Assembly (NCBI RefSeq): GCF_023566055.1
Contig: NZ_JALIQP010000002.1
Coordinates: 744,001-808,000 of the forward strand
Direction: 5' to 3'
DNA: 64,000 nt
Source: Halosolutus amylolyticus
Lineage (GTDB): Archaea; Halobacteriota; Halobacteria; Halobacteriales; Natrialbaceae
Shown here: piece by piece, positions 40,990-48,735 of the stretch
Position numbering within the stretch: position 1 is the first letter of the stretch
How the letters are laid out: every line of letters starts with the position of its first letter
Notes under the pieces: generated by a model
The model's database searches: none
Seen by the model: the letters and a program-made list of their open reading frames with translations, nothing else
What the model was told of the DNA's origin: nothing
Translations under genes and position numbers: made by a program

Positions 40990-41874
40990 TTATCCACAAT
41001 TATCTATCAATTTCTTGCATGCATACGGAAGGGCGACGACACACGAAGTTCCGACACACGTCGCACATGCGAGGACTCCGCCGACGGTAGTTAGTGGAAT
41101 TGAGGCACACGCCATAATGCAACTCCCACACCACGTTATCGATAATCCGCAGTTAGTCGCCCAGGTTGCACAACCACTTGCAGCGACGACCTCATCCGTC
41201 TCCATCGACGAGAGGTCCGTCACCTCCGAGCTGGCACCCGCACTGATATTCGCGTTCGAACTGTTCGCTGGTGGCTCGACGAGGTACGCTCTGGGTTCCT
41301 CGTCTCGAGCGGACGCGTTATTTTTCAAGTGGATTTCGAATCCATCGATGAGCGAGTTGTAGAACATGACGGCCTCGCCCGAGTCGACGCCCGTTTTCTT
41401 CGTGAGGCGTCGTTGTTCCGCCGGCGTTGCCGCCCGCATGAAGACGACCCCTTCTCTGGCGTCGATCGTGAGTATCGCCTCCTCGGCTTGCGGAGGAAAA
41501 CGATATTTCCTCGGGAGTTGACTCCGGGACTTCCCTCGACTAGCCTGTTGATCGAACTCGAATAGTGCGGTTGTATTACCGCTCTCATCCTCACTATAGG
41601 AAAGAATACCGAGGTCCGTCTCGAGGTTGATTTTGGTTATTTCCAGACTTTCGATGGTCACCTTTTCTGCCGAGACACCTGCGATTTCTGGTTGATCGAG
41701 TTCGTCGAGCAGCGATTGAACGTACTCCGACTCGAGTGCTCGCTCTTTCGCTTCGTCCAGTTTGGCTGAACCAGTGGCTGTGGTGACCCTCGCCGAAGCG
41801 ACGATGCTGCTTACAGCAATTCCAGCATTTTTCATCATATGCCTTCTATTGACAATGTTGTTATCACCACTCAT
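40990..41874 (-). CDS. Halocin C8-like precursor, copy B
   Basis: A 294-residue paralogue of copy A with the same architecture: Tat-type N-terminus (VNRRHMMKNAGIAVSS), conserved soluble domain, and a cysteine-rich core at residues 235-294. The ten cysteines have the same spacing as in copy A except x13 rather than x12 in the longest loop. The conserved domain is nearly identical to copy A, while the core residues between cysteines differ strongly (CGLSITWCGSCIMAC against CMGSITICSACFLAC). The start at 41874 matches copy A; an ATG three codons upstream is also possible. A TATA-like TTTTAAATAATG lies 22-34 bases before it. Confidence 0.82.
   Translation of the reverse strand: MSGDNNIVNRRHMMKNAGIAVSSIVASARVTTATGSAKLDEAKERALESEYVQSLLDELDQPEIAGVSAEKVTIESLEITKINLETDLGILSYSEDESGNTTALFEFDQQASRGKSRSQLPRKYRFPPQAEEAILTIDAREGVVFMRAATPAEQRRLTKKTGVDSGEAVMFYNSLIDGFEIHLKNNASARDEEPRAYLVEPPANSSNANISAGASSEVTDLSSMETDEVVAASGCATWATNCGLSITWCGSCIMACASIPLTTVGGVLACATCVGTSCVVALPYACKKLIDNCG
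41187..41562 (-). repeat. Near-identical block in halocin-like copy B (pairs with 39918-40293)
   Basis: Second copy of the 376-bp block. Most differences cluster at its upstream-coding end (around 41506-41540), consistent with the edge of a conversion tract or simply divergence after duplication. Confidence 0.85.
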
Positions 41875-42176
41875 GACATACATAACAATATCCGCATTAT
41901 TTAAAACTTTATTGTTTTAGTAAGTTAAATATTCTCCATAACAGATATATGTTACAAATCCGAATCTCGATGAAACCACTGTCGGCCTATTTATCCACTT
42001 TCGCCTGCTCCTTCGAGGACGTCCTCGAAACGGACGAGATCGCCCTGATACAGGTCGGTACCGTGATTCGACACGGCAATCCTTCGGCTTACGTCGTACG
42101 ACGAGTCGAGGTCTTCAGCACTGCGAGTAGGTGGGCACAGTTACGAACCGATGATTGTCTGTCGAGAACCGAACTG

Positions 42177-42401
42177 TCACGAACTGGCGCCTCGGACCGA
42201 CTGGGTCGAAGGGTTCTGGAGGGGCACATCTACGGGATCTTCGTCAACGACCTCGGTACGTTCGAACAGGTAACTCGTCGCGGTCGAGGCGGTGATACCG
42301 GTGACGTCTCAGGGCACGCACACGATCGCGACCGTTCTGTTCGCTACCCCGACTACCGAAAGAGAAAGTCGAGTGATACCAGATTCGATCCTGACAGACA
42401 C
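42177..42401 (-). pseudogene. Possible decayed small gene with an in-frame TGA
   Basis: Reading from GTG 42401 the frame gives VSVRIESGITRLSLS, then GVANRTVAIVCVP, a TGA stop at 42309-42311, then DVTGITASTATSYLFERTEV and an acidic tail ending in TGA at 42177. Sequence on both sides of the internal stop has plausible haloarchaeal composition and stays in one frame. It could be a remnant of a larger gene; the family is not recognised. Confidence 0.25.
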
Positions 42402-42447
42402 GAGAACTACTTACAACGATTAGACGGTTCCCGTCAGTTCTCAGCCC

Positions 42448-42454
42448 TTTATAC
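42448..42454 (+). promoter_or_regulatory. TATA-like box of the quinone oxidoreductase gene
   Basis: TTTATAC lies 24-30 bases before the ATG at 42478, correct for a leaderless haloarchaeal transcript. Confidence 0.5.
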
Positions 42455-42477
42455 AGCAGGCCTTCGAACGGAACCGT

Positions 42478-43449
42478 ATGCGTGCAATCGAGGTAACCGA
42501 ATACGGCGACAGCGACGCGCTCGAGATTATCGACGCTGACCTTCCCGAACCGGACGCGAGCGAGGTCCGGATCAACGTCGAAGCCGCGGGGATCAACTTC
42601 GCCGACATCATGCAGCGCCGGGGGCTCTACCCGGGCGGGCCGGACGCGCCCTACGTCCCCGGCATGGAAGCCGCCGGAACGATCGACGCGACTGGCGAGG
42701 GCGTCGGCTTAGACGAGGGCGATCGGGTCGTCGCGATGCTCAACGGCGGCGGCTACGCCGAGTACGTCACGGCTGACGCGCAGATGCTCTTTCCCATCCC
42801 GGAGGGGATGAGTTTCGAGGAGGCCGCGGGCTTTCCAGTCCAGTTCCTCACTGCTCACTCCTGTCTGTTCGAGTGGGGCGGACTCGAAGAAGACGAAACG
42901 GTTCTGATCCAGGCCGCCGCGGGCGGGGTCGGGACGGCCGCCGTCCAGTTAGCCTCGAACCACGGCGCGGAGGTCTTCGGGACCGCGAGCACGCAAGAGA
43001 AACTCGACCTCGCGGCCGATCTGGGCTGTGACCACCCGATCAACTACACCGAGACGGACTTTCGGGAGGTCGTCGACGAGGAAACCGACGGCGAGGGCGT
43101 CGATCTCGTCTTAGAGAGCGTCGGCGACGACGTCTTCGATCGCAGCCTCGACGCGATGGCCCACTTCGGGCGGATGGTCACCTTCGGGGTCGCGAGCGGT
43201 GTCCCCGCGAGCGCCGAGAACCAGCGGCTCCTCTTCGAGAACAAGACCGTCAAGGGGTTCCACCTCGGGCAGGCCGCCTATCACGATCCGGGCAAGATCA
43301 TGAAAGCCGTTCCCGACCTCACGCAGGGACTCACGAGCGGGGACCTCGAGGTCGTCCTCGGCGAATCGTTCGCGCTCGCGGACGCCGCCGAGGCCCACCA
43401 GTACATCGAAGACCGCAAGAGCGCCGGGAAAGTCGTCCTGACGCCCTGA
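42478..43449 (+). CDS. qor: Quinone oxidoreductase (zeta-crystallin type, MDR family)
   Basis: A 323-residue cytoplasmic NADPH-dependent medium-chain reductase without catalytic zinc. The N-terminal GroES-like domain has EAAGINFADIMQRRGLYPG and PGMEAAGTIDATGEGV; the coenzyme domain has LIQAAAGGVGTAAVQLA (the AxxGGVG motif) near residue 145. VDLVLESVGDDVFDRSLDAM and the C-terminal SAGKVVLTP are typical. It reduces quinones or enones and probably helps in detoxification. A good TATA box lies at 42448. It is monocistronic. Confidence 0.93.
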   Translation: MRAIEVTEYGDSDALEIIDADLPEPDASEVRINVEAAGINFADIMQRRGLYPGGPDAPYVPGMEAAGTIDATGEGVGLDEGDRVVAMLNGGGYAEYVTADAQMLFPIPEGMSFEEAAGFPVQFLTAHSCLFEWGGLEEDETVLIQAAAGGVGTAAVQLASNHGAEVFGTASTQEKLDLAADLGCDHPINYTETDFREVVDEETDGEGVDLVLESVGDDVFDRSLDAMAHFGRMVTFGVASGVPASAENQRLLFENKTVKGFHLGQAAYHDPGKIMKAVPDLTQGLTSGDLEVVLGESFALADAAEAHQYIEDRKSAGKVVLTP

Positions 43450-43530
43450 GACGGGACCGAGGCGATCGCAACCCGCGGATCGAGTCTCCGATCAGCCGCA
43501 CGGTGACAACTGGTACTCGTCCCCACCGCC

Positions 43531-44223
43531 TCAATCCTCGTCGTCCTCATCCTCGTCCTCATCTTCATCCCCATCGTCCTCGTCCTCATCCTCGTCCTCG
43601 TCCTCATCCTCGTCCTCGTCCTCCTCATCCTCGTCCTCATCCTCGTCGTCCTCGTCCTCATCTTCATCCCCATCGCCCTCGTCCTCATCTCCATCTCCAC
43701 CGCCCTCGTCCTCATCTCCATCTCCACCGCCCTCGTCGCCCTGGTCGTCGCGCTCTCCCTCCTCGTCTTCGTCGTCACTGTCCTCGTCACCAGCCTCGTT
43801 GTCGGTCTCGATCTCCCCGCTGACTTCGGCGTCGTCGCTGACCTCGATCGACTCGGCGATCACGTCACCCGCGACGGTCGCGCCCGGACGGATCGTCACT
43901 GCCGTGCCGGAGACGCTCCCGTCCACGGCGGCGTCCTCGCCGATCGTCACCGACACGCCGCTGACGTCGCCGCCGACCGCGACCCCGGGACGGACCTCGA
44001 GAGGACCGTCCGTCGTGACACTCTCGTCCGTATCCTCGTCGATCGTGACCGCAGTCCCCGAGTAGCCGGCGGCGGAGCGCTCCCCACCGACGTCCCTGAT
44101 CTCGTTCTCGCAGTCGGCACACTTGTCGTCGCCACCGTCGCCGCCCAGACAGCCCGCGAGCGCGGTCGTCACCGCCCCAGCGACCGTCACGAGGACTGAT
44201 CGGCGTCGAGACTGGTCGACCAT
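43531..44223 (-). CDS. Bactofilin-like lipoprotein with long acidic repeat tail
   Basis: A 230-residue surface lipoprotein. The N-terminus (SRRRSVLVTVAGAVTTALAGC) is a Tat-type signal with lipobox Cys25. Residues about 50-140 consist of short beta-strand repeats such as GVAVGGDVSGVSVTIG and AAVDGSVSGTAVTIR, as in the right-handed beta-helix of bactofilin/polymer-forming proteins. The last about 90 residues are almost only Asp, Glu and Gly (DEDEGGGDGDEDEGDGDEDE-type), encoded at about 43534-43800. CADCEN after the lipobox could bind a metal. The acidic tail may bind cations or extend the protein from the membrane. Confidence 0.75.
   Translation of the reverse strand: MVDQSRRRSVLVTVAGAVTTALAGCLGGDGGDDKCADCENEIRDVGGERSAAGYSGTAVTIDEDTDESVTTDGPLEVRPGVAVGGDVSGVSVTIGEDAAVDGSVSGTAVTIRPGATVAGDVIAESIEVSDDAEVSGEIETDNEAGDEDSDDEDEEGERDDQGDEGGGDGDEDEGGGDGDEDEGDGDEDEDEDDEDEDEDEEDEDEDEDEDEDEDEDDGDEDEDEDEDDED
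43534..43730 (-). repeat. GAY-rich low-complexity tract coding for Asp/Glu
   Basis: A run of short imperfect repeats (units like GAGGACGAGGAT on the minus strand) encodes the acidic tail of the bactofilin-like lipoprotein. Such tracts are prone to slippage, so length may vary between strains or be misassembled. Confidence 0.7.
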
Positions 44224-44324
44224 GCGAACCCGGAGCTACCACGTCCCCGGTAAAGAGGGTTCTCGAACCTCTCACTGGCCGCGAACGTCGATTCAGGGCG
44301 GTGACAGATTCGCGTCGCGATCGA

Positions 44325-44852
44325 CTACGATCGATCCTCGAACGAGACGTCTCGTTCCAGATCGTGATCGGCGAAATCGGCCTCGTCCAGCGGCTCACCG
44401 CCCTCGAACCGGAACTCGCCGGCGACGGTGTCGCCCTCGAGGACGGCCGGGAGCCAGAGCCGATCGTCCTCCCACATCCGATCGTAGGGCACCTCGTCGA
44501 TCGGGACCCACTCCGGGCGGGCCTCGTCGGAGGGGGTCGGTTCGCCGTCGAACGATCGCGTCCGGTAGACGTGACAGAACGTGTGCCGGTCACCATCGAG
44601 CGTGAACGTAAGTTCGCCGGCCTTCTCGAGGTTCCGGACCGCGAGTCCGACTTCTTCGCGCGTCTCGCGGACGGCACACTCCCGGGGCGTCTCGCCGTTC
44701 TCGAGTTTGCCGCCGGGGCCGTTGTACCACCCCTCGCCGAGTCCGCGGCGCTTCTCGATCAGGAGCACCTCGTCGGTCCGCTCGCGATCGTCGCCCGTTC
44801 GCTCGTCGGGAGTCCACTCCCGGAGCGGAAAACACAGCGTCGCCTCGATCAT
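44325..44852 (-). CDS. NUDIX hydrolase (8-oxo-dGTP diphosphatase-like)
   Basis: A 175-residue cytoplasmic pyrophosphohydrolase. The Nudix box is complete: GGKLENGETPRECAVRETRE followed by EVGL, near residue 48. EVLLIEKRRGLGEGWYNGPG before it, and the start MIEATLCFPLRE, resemble the MTH1/MutT subgroup that removes oxidised purine nucleotides. The final part (DVSFEDRS) is an acidic tail. It lies between unrelated membrane-associated genes and seems monocistronic. Confidence 0.92.
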   Translation of the reverse strand: MIEATLCFPLREWTPDERTGDDRERTDEVLLIEKRRGLGEGWYNGPGGKLENGETPRECAVRETREEVGLAVRNLEKAGELTFTLDGDRHTFCHVYRTRSFDGEPTPSDEARPEWVPIDEVPYDRMWEDDRLWLPAVLEGDTVAGEFRFEGGEPLDEADFADHDLERDVSFEDRS

Positions 44853-44921
44853 ACCGAGGTGTTCGTCCGATCGCGAATAAAGCCCACCATCGCGACCCGG
44901 TGCGATTCCGAAGGCCCTCGC

Positions 44922-45425
44922 TCACGACCCGGCGCGATCGGTCCCGACGATCGTCAGGTAGCCCACGTACAGCAGGGCCGCGACCACGAGCGCGGCGGCG
45001 AACACCGTGACGCCGACGTAGCCGGTGAGCGCGACGTCGGGCCGTTCCCAGAGATACGCCGCGCCCTCGACGGCGAAGACGAACAGGCCGCCGTAGACGA
45101 CGGCGAGCGCGATCGCGCGGCCGAGCGCGATGGCGTCGAGGCGGCCCCGCTGGAGCAATTCGACGACGAACAGGAAGGCGACGACCAGCCCGTAGAACGG
45201 TTCGGGGATCGCCTGCCCGAGTTCTCGCGGTCCCTGGATCGCGACTACCCCGTAGTACGCCAGGGCGAGCAGGACGGCCCCGACGAGCGTCAGGGAGAGT
45301 CCGTAGCCGCTGGTGTCCGCGGGCGAGGGAACGGCATCCGGACCGGAGCTACCGGCGTCGGGTCCGCCGTCGAACGCCAGCGGAGACGGTCCCTCGCGAT
45401 CGTCGACCGCGTCGTCGTCCGGCAT
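44922..45425 (-). CDS. Four-helix membrane protein of unknown function
   Basis: A 167-residue protein with a 40-residue acidic/proline-rich N-terminus and four hydrophobic helices (LSLTLVGAVLLALAYYGVVA, FYGLVVAFLFVVELL, ALGRAIALAVVYGGLFVFAV and TGYVGVTVFAAALVVAALLYV). No motif shows transport or enzyme function. It ends 69 bases before the start of the NUDIX gene on the same strand and might be co-transcribed with it. The family is not recognised. Confidence 0.75.
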   Translation of the reverse strand: MPDDDAVDDREGPSPLAFDGGPDAGSSGPDAVPSPADTSGYGLSLTLVGAVLLALAYYGVVAIQGPRELGQAIPEPFYGLVVAFLFVVELLQRGRLDAIALGRAIALAVVYGGLFVFAVEGAAYLWERPDVALTGYVGVTVFAAALVVAALLYVGYLTIVGTDRAGS

Positions 45426-45606
45426 ACGTTGCGGTCGTGCCCCCTGGAGCTTTGTTAGGGGGTCCGTGAGCGAGGTCCCGGGTCGGCCCCGACAGGGACG
45501 AGACGACGAGCGAACGGCGGGGACGATCGCGGCCGCCGGAACGTCACGCCGGTTGGCGGTTGGCCCCCCGTCCGCGATCCCGACGAATCGAACCGGTTGG
45601 CCAACC

Positions 45607-45614
45607 CTTATACT
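45607..45614 (+). promoter_or_regulatory. TATA-like box of the CBS-domain gene
   Basis: CTTATACT lies 22-29 bases before the ATG at 45636. The palindrome GATCATGATC follows it at about 45622-45631, just before the coding start. Confidence 0.5.
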
Positions 45615-45635
45615 GATCTAGGATCATGATCGTCT

Positions 45636-46046
45636 ATGGACGACATTTTCGTCGCACGAGTGATGTCCACGTCACTCCACACCGTGACGCCGGACACGCT
45701 CGTCGAGGACGCGGGAGAGACCATGCTCGAGAACGAGATCGGGTCGGTCGTCGTGGTCGACGACGACAACCAGCTCGAGGGAATCCTGACGACGACCGAC
45801 TTCGTCAACATCGTCGCCGAGAGCCACCCGAAAGCCGAGACGACGGTCTCGCGCTACATGACCACCGACGTCATTACGGCCTCGGCACAGGACAGTATCG
45901 TCGACGCGGCCGACGTCATGGTCGAGCACTCGTTCCACCACCTGCCGGTCGTCGACGAGGACGAGGGGGTCATCGGGATGATCACGACCTCGGACCTGGC
46001 AGCGTACCTCTCGCGAGTCTCCACCCCGTCGCCCGAGCGGGAGTAG
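45636..46046 (+). CDS. CBS-domain pair protein
   Basis: A 136-residue cytoplasmic protein composed of two CBS domains: residues 5-60 (VARVMSTSLHTVTPDTLVED, then GILTTTDFVNI) and 70-127 (RYMTTDVITASAQDSIVDAA, then GMITTSDLAAYL). CBS pairs bind adenine nucleotides or related ligands and act as sensors or regulators. It has no attached effector domain, so it must act on a partner in trans. The start follows a clear leaderless promoter. Neighbours give no indication of the partner. Confidence 0.93.
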   Translation: MDDIFVARVMSTSLHTVTPDTLVEDAGETMLENEIGSVVVVDDDNQLEGILTTTDFVNIVAESHPKAETTVSRYMTTDVITASAQDSIVDAADVMVEHSFHHLPVVDEDEGVIGMITTSDLAAYLSRVSTPSPERE

Positions 46047-46203
46047 TCGGACCGCTCCGGCACAGTCGCGGACCCAGGACGCGACCGCGACTACCAGGCA
46101 CGAGGTCCGAGAGGTCACACCGGCCCCTGCGACGGCGCTCGGGGATCGATTCTCGACCGATCGTCGTCGCGAGTCCGACGCCGATTCGGTCGCCGCAGGC
46201 CGG

Positions 46204-46545
46204 TCAGCCGTCCTCCTCGGTCGGCTCGTCTTCGGTCATCCAGCGTGCCGTCTCGGCGAGGCGCTCGGACAACTGGCGCGCCTCCGCGGGGGTCAGCGTC
46301 GCGTCGGCGTGGCCCGTCCCGTGGTCGCCGGCCATCGCGTCGACGCTCAGGACCACCCGATCGTCCGCCGGTCGGATCGAGACGTCCGCCCGATCGGGGT
46401 AGTCCCGCGGCGGCCCGATCTCGAGGTCGGCCTCGCCGCGAGTGACGCCGATCTGGACCTCGTCGGGATGGACCAGGTCCAGCGTGTCCGTCGGCTCCTC
46501 CTTGATCGGGTCGGGTTCCTCGGCGCGGTTGGAATCCGCTGGCAT
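46204..46545 (-). CDS. Acidic hypothetical protein
   Basis: A 113-residue soluble, very acidic protein. The central part (DEVQIGVTRGEADLEIG, DRADVSIRPADDRVVLSV) looks like a beta-sandwich, and the C-terminus (TLTPAEARQLSERLAETARW) is an amphipathic helix. There is no signal sequence. The start at 46545 (MPADSNRAEEP) is chosen because the longer frame is arginine/serine-rich. I do not recognise a named family; codon use is typical of the genome. Confidence 0.72.
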   Translation of the reverse strand: MPADSNRAEEPDPIKEEPTDTLDLVHPDEVQIGVTRGEADLEIGPPRDYPDRADVSIRPADDRVVLSVDAMAGDHGTGHADATLTPAEARQLSERLAETARWMTEDEPTEEDG

Positions 46546-46771
46546 ACGCGGACGTTGGCGGGCCGGGGCCTTGGCTGTACTCCCCGACCAGCCGTCTGCC
46601 ATCACCGACCCTGACCTGCGGTCGGTCAGACTCATAAACGCTAGTTACAGTCGCAGATACTGATAATCCAACGGAGGTATAACTTCGTTTTCGTCGCTAT
46701 TCCGGGTGTGAGAGATAGTGGCAGTGACGCCCGGACCCGACGTCGGGACCGATCTCTCTTCACCCCTGATC

Positions 46772-48100
46772 ATGAACCGACGAACCTTCATCACGGCGGG
46801 TAGCGCATCGCTCGGGGCACTCACTCTCGGATCGACGGCCGCGGTGGCCGACTCGACCGGCCGATTCGTCGTCGATCGCACGAGTCTCCGGACCGAATCG
46901 GACCTCGAGATCGTCCACGAACTGGAACCGGTAGATCTGCTGGTCGTCCGGGCGACGGCGGACCGACTCGATCGATCGGGAGCCGCGTACGCCCCCGACC
47001 GGCAACTGGCAGTCGACCGGTACCGGCCGACAGCCGTCGCCGGTCTGGAGTCGTCCGCACCGGCACGGGATCTGACCGACTTCCAGTGGGACAAACGCGA
47101 CCAGGGGGTTCCCGAGGCCCACGAGATCACCAGGGGCGAGGGGACGCGCGTCGCGATCATCGACTCCGGGATCGCGGCGGATCACCCTGACCTGGACGGG
47201 CAGGTCGACCTCGATCTGTCCCGGAACTTCGCGCCGGACGAGTACGGCGTCGGCGAACCGTACGGCGGGACCCACGGGACCCACGTCGCGGGGATCGTCG
47301 CCGCGACCGACGACGGTAGCGGGGTCGTCGGCTCCGCTCCTGGTGCCGACCTCGTCGACCTGCGCGTCTTCGGGGCGGCGCTCGAGAGCCGCGATCGCGG
47401 GGATCTGCCGCCCGCGTACTGGCGGGAGACGTACATGGGCGACGTCATGGCGGCGATCGTCTACGCCGCCGAGATCGGCTGCGACGTCGCGAACCTCAGC
47501 CTCGGTTGGACCTGGGAGATGCGGATGGACGGCTGGGGGAAATTCTGGGGCACGGTCCACCAGCGCGTGGGTCGCTACGCCCGACGCCAGGGGATGGTCC
47601 ACACCCACGCCTCGGGCAACTGGGGCGAGAGCCTCCAGTTCAACCGGGACGAGACCGACTCCTCGGAGACCGCCGGCGGACTCACCACCAGCGCCACGGG
47701 CCCCGTCGGGTTCGATCCGGAGACGGGAACGTACGACGAGCCACCCCATTCCCCCTCGACGTACACGACCCACGGCGTCGGCGCGATCGACCTCGCCGCT
47801 CCCGGCGGCAAGGGCGGCGAGTTCACGCACGATAACGTGCTGAACGCGATCGCGCTCCCGCAGTTCGACGACGACGGTACGTATCTCGGTGCCGACTACG
47901 GCCACGCCTGGTTCGCGGGCACCTCGATGGCCGCGCCGCAGGTCGCCGGGGCCGCTGCGTTGGTTGCGAGTGCGAACCCGCGGTACAACGCGAACCAGGT
48001 CGCGAACGCGTTGACGCGGACGGCGGAGATTCCGGAGGAGTACGATCGGAAGTACTACGGTCGCGGGTATCTGGATACGCTGGCCGCGGTTCGGGACTGA
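46772..48100 (+). CDS. Tat-exported subtilisin-like serine peptidase (S8)
   Basis: A 442-residue extracellular peptidase. The signal MNRRTFITAGSASLGALTLG ends near AVA, so export is by the Tat route. A propeptide of about 80 residues follows, then the S8 catalytic domain with Asp in VAIIDSGIAADHPD, His in GGTHGTHVAGIV and Ser in FAGTSMAAPQVAG; THASGNWG holds the oxyanion asparagine. The ATG at 46772 is preferred over the GTG 54 bases upstream since it puts the twin arginine at the N-terminus. It is smaller than halolysins with C-terminal extensions and has no C-terminal anchor. Confidence 0.93.
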   Translation: MNRRTFITAGSASLGALTLGSTAAVADSTGRFVVDRTSLRTESDLEIVHELEPVDLLVVRATADRLDRSGAAYAPDRQLAVDRYRPTAVAGLESSAPARDLTDFQWDKRDQGVPEAHEITRGEGTRVAIIDSGIAADHPDLDGQVDLDLSRNFAPDEYGVGEPYGGTHGTHVAGIVAATDDGSGVVGSAPGADLVDLRVFGAALESRDRGDLPPAYWRETYMGDVMAAIVYAAEIGCDVANLSLGWTWEMRMDGWGKFWGTVHQRVGRYARRQGMVHTHASGNWGESLQFNRDETDSSETAGGLTTSATGPVGFDPETGTYDEPPHSPSTYTTHGVGAIDLAAPGGKGGEFTHDNVLNAIALPQFDDDGTYLGADYGHAWFAGTSMAAPQVAGAAALVASANPRYNANQVANALTRTAEIPEEYDRKYYGRGYLDTLAAVRD

Positions 48101-48160
48101 CGTCTCGCGGGCGGCCCACGTCCGCTTTCGGAAGTTCGGTCGAATCGGTGATCCACGAGC

Positions 48161-48370
48161 ATGACGCGTGCTAGCTGGGAACTGGAGTGGTTGTGGGACA
48201 CCTCAGGGACCGAATAGGCGAAAATCGTGGCTGTTCGATCGCTAGCCCGACTCCATTTCGATCCCCTGGTGTTCGTCAACTACTACCGTGAGATTGAAGA
48301 CCGACGTTGGAAAATCCAGAATCGGGCTGGAGAGAGACCACCACCAGTACCACCTACCACTCCAGCCTGA
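48161..48370 (+). pseudogene. Possible decayed gene with an in-frame TAG
   Basis: From ATG 48161 the frame reads MTRASWELEWLWDTSGTE, a TAG stop (48215-48217), then AKIVAVRSLARLHFDPLVFV, NYYREIEDRRWKIQ and a proline-rich end with TGA at 48368. Both halves look like real protein in one frame. The family is not recognised; it could be a fragment of a mobile-element gene given the repeat nearby. Confidence 0.3.
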
Positions 48371-48462
48371 CCTTCAGTTGTGCAGATACAGTGATGTTGG
48401 TTCTGCCTAACTGTTTATGGCCGAGGGCCATCGTGAACGGGACCGATCGCACCGGCGGTCTG

Positions 48463-48543
48463 TAGTAGCCACTGAAAGTCACTGCACACCTGATCGCAGG
48501 GCGGCTTTGCGATCAGTGTGTAAATCCTTTCAGCGGTTACGAT
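48463..48543 (+). repeat. Miniature inverted-repeat element, copy 2
   Basis: This 81 bp copy begins TAGTAGCCACTGAAA and continues with GCACACCTGATCGCAGG and GCGATCAGTGTGTAAATC, as in copy 1 (663-743) with few mismatches. Its right arm is degraded (CAGCGGTTACGATA). It lies 43 bases from the tRNA-Ala gene. Confidence 0.8.
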
Positions 48544-48586
48544 ACCATTCGCGCCGCTCGCGAATGTGCTCGCGGCGCAAGAATCA

Positions 48587-48658
48587 TGGACTCGCCGGGA
48601 TTTGAACCCGGGGCCTCTTCCTTGCGAAGGAAGCGATCTGCCACTGATCTACGAGCCC
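48587..48658 (-). tRNA. tRNA-Ala (anticodon CGC)
   Basis: On the minus strand the sequence folds as a cloverleaf: acceptor GGGCTCG with CGAGTCC, D arm GATC...GATC, anticodon stem CTTCC/GGAAG with loop TTCGCAA (anticodon CGC), and T arm CGGG-TTCAAAT-CCCG. The discriminator base is A and the CCA end is not encoded. It reads GCG alanine codons. It is followed on the same strand by the gap with miniature repeat copy 2. Confidence 0.92.
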
Positions 48659-48735
48659 TCGCACGTTCCTAACCCCGGTTTCTATTTGTAGCTTGTGTTT
48701 CGGGGCCGGCGTGGGGAGCGGACACATCCCATCGC

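Larger units (their letters stand above)
41875..42477. other. Intergenic region flanking the halocin-like locus
   Basis: The first 75 bases are AT-rich and carry the promoter of copy B on the minus strand. The middle holds a possible decayed minus-strand gene (42177-42401, listed separately). The last 30 bases contain the TATA box of the quinone oxidoreductase gene. A long plus-strand frame through this region runs out of frame into that gene and is not credible. Confidence 0.55.
48101..48586. other. Non-coding region with decayed frame and repeat element before tRNA-Ala
   Basis: This 486-base gap holds a possible broken reading frame (48161-48370) and the second miniature repeat (48463-48543), both listed separately. 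A short GC-rich inverted sequence (GCGCCGCTCGCGAATGTGCT) follows before the tRNA. Such mixtures of remnants near a tRNA are common at former insertion sites. Confidence 0.55.

Noticed and set aside
42309-42311. TGA read as selenocysteine in the small minus-strand frame
   Set aside because: Haloarchaea are not known to use selenocysteine and no insertion element is seen; gene decay is simpler.
41949-42539. A 196-residue plus-strand frame after the halocin-like locus
   Set aside because: It runs out of frame into the quinone oxidoreductase gene and lacks acidic composition and a start signal.
48587-48658. tRNA-Ala as an integration site of a genomic island
   Set aside because: I found no second copy of the tRNA 3' end in the window and no integrase gene, so an island boundary cannot be supported.
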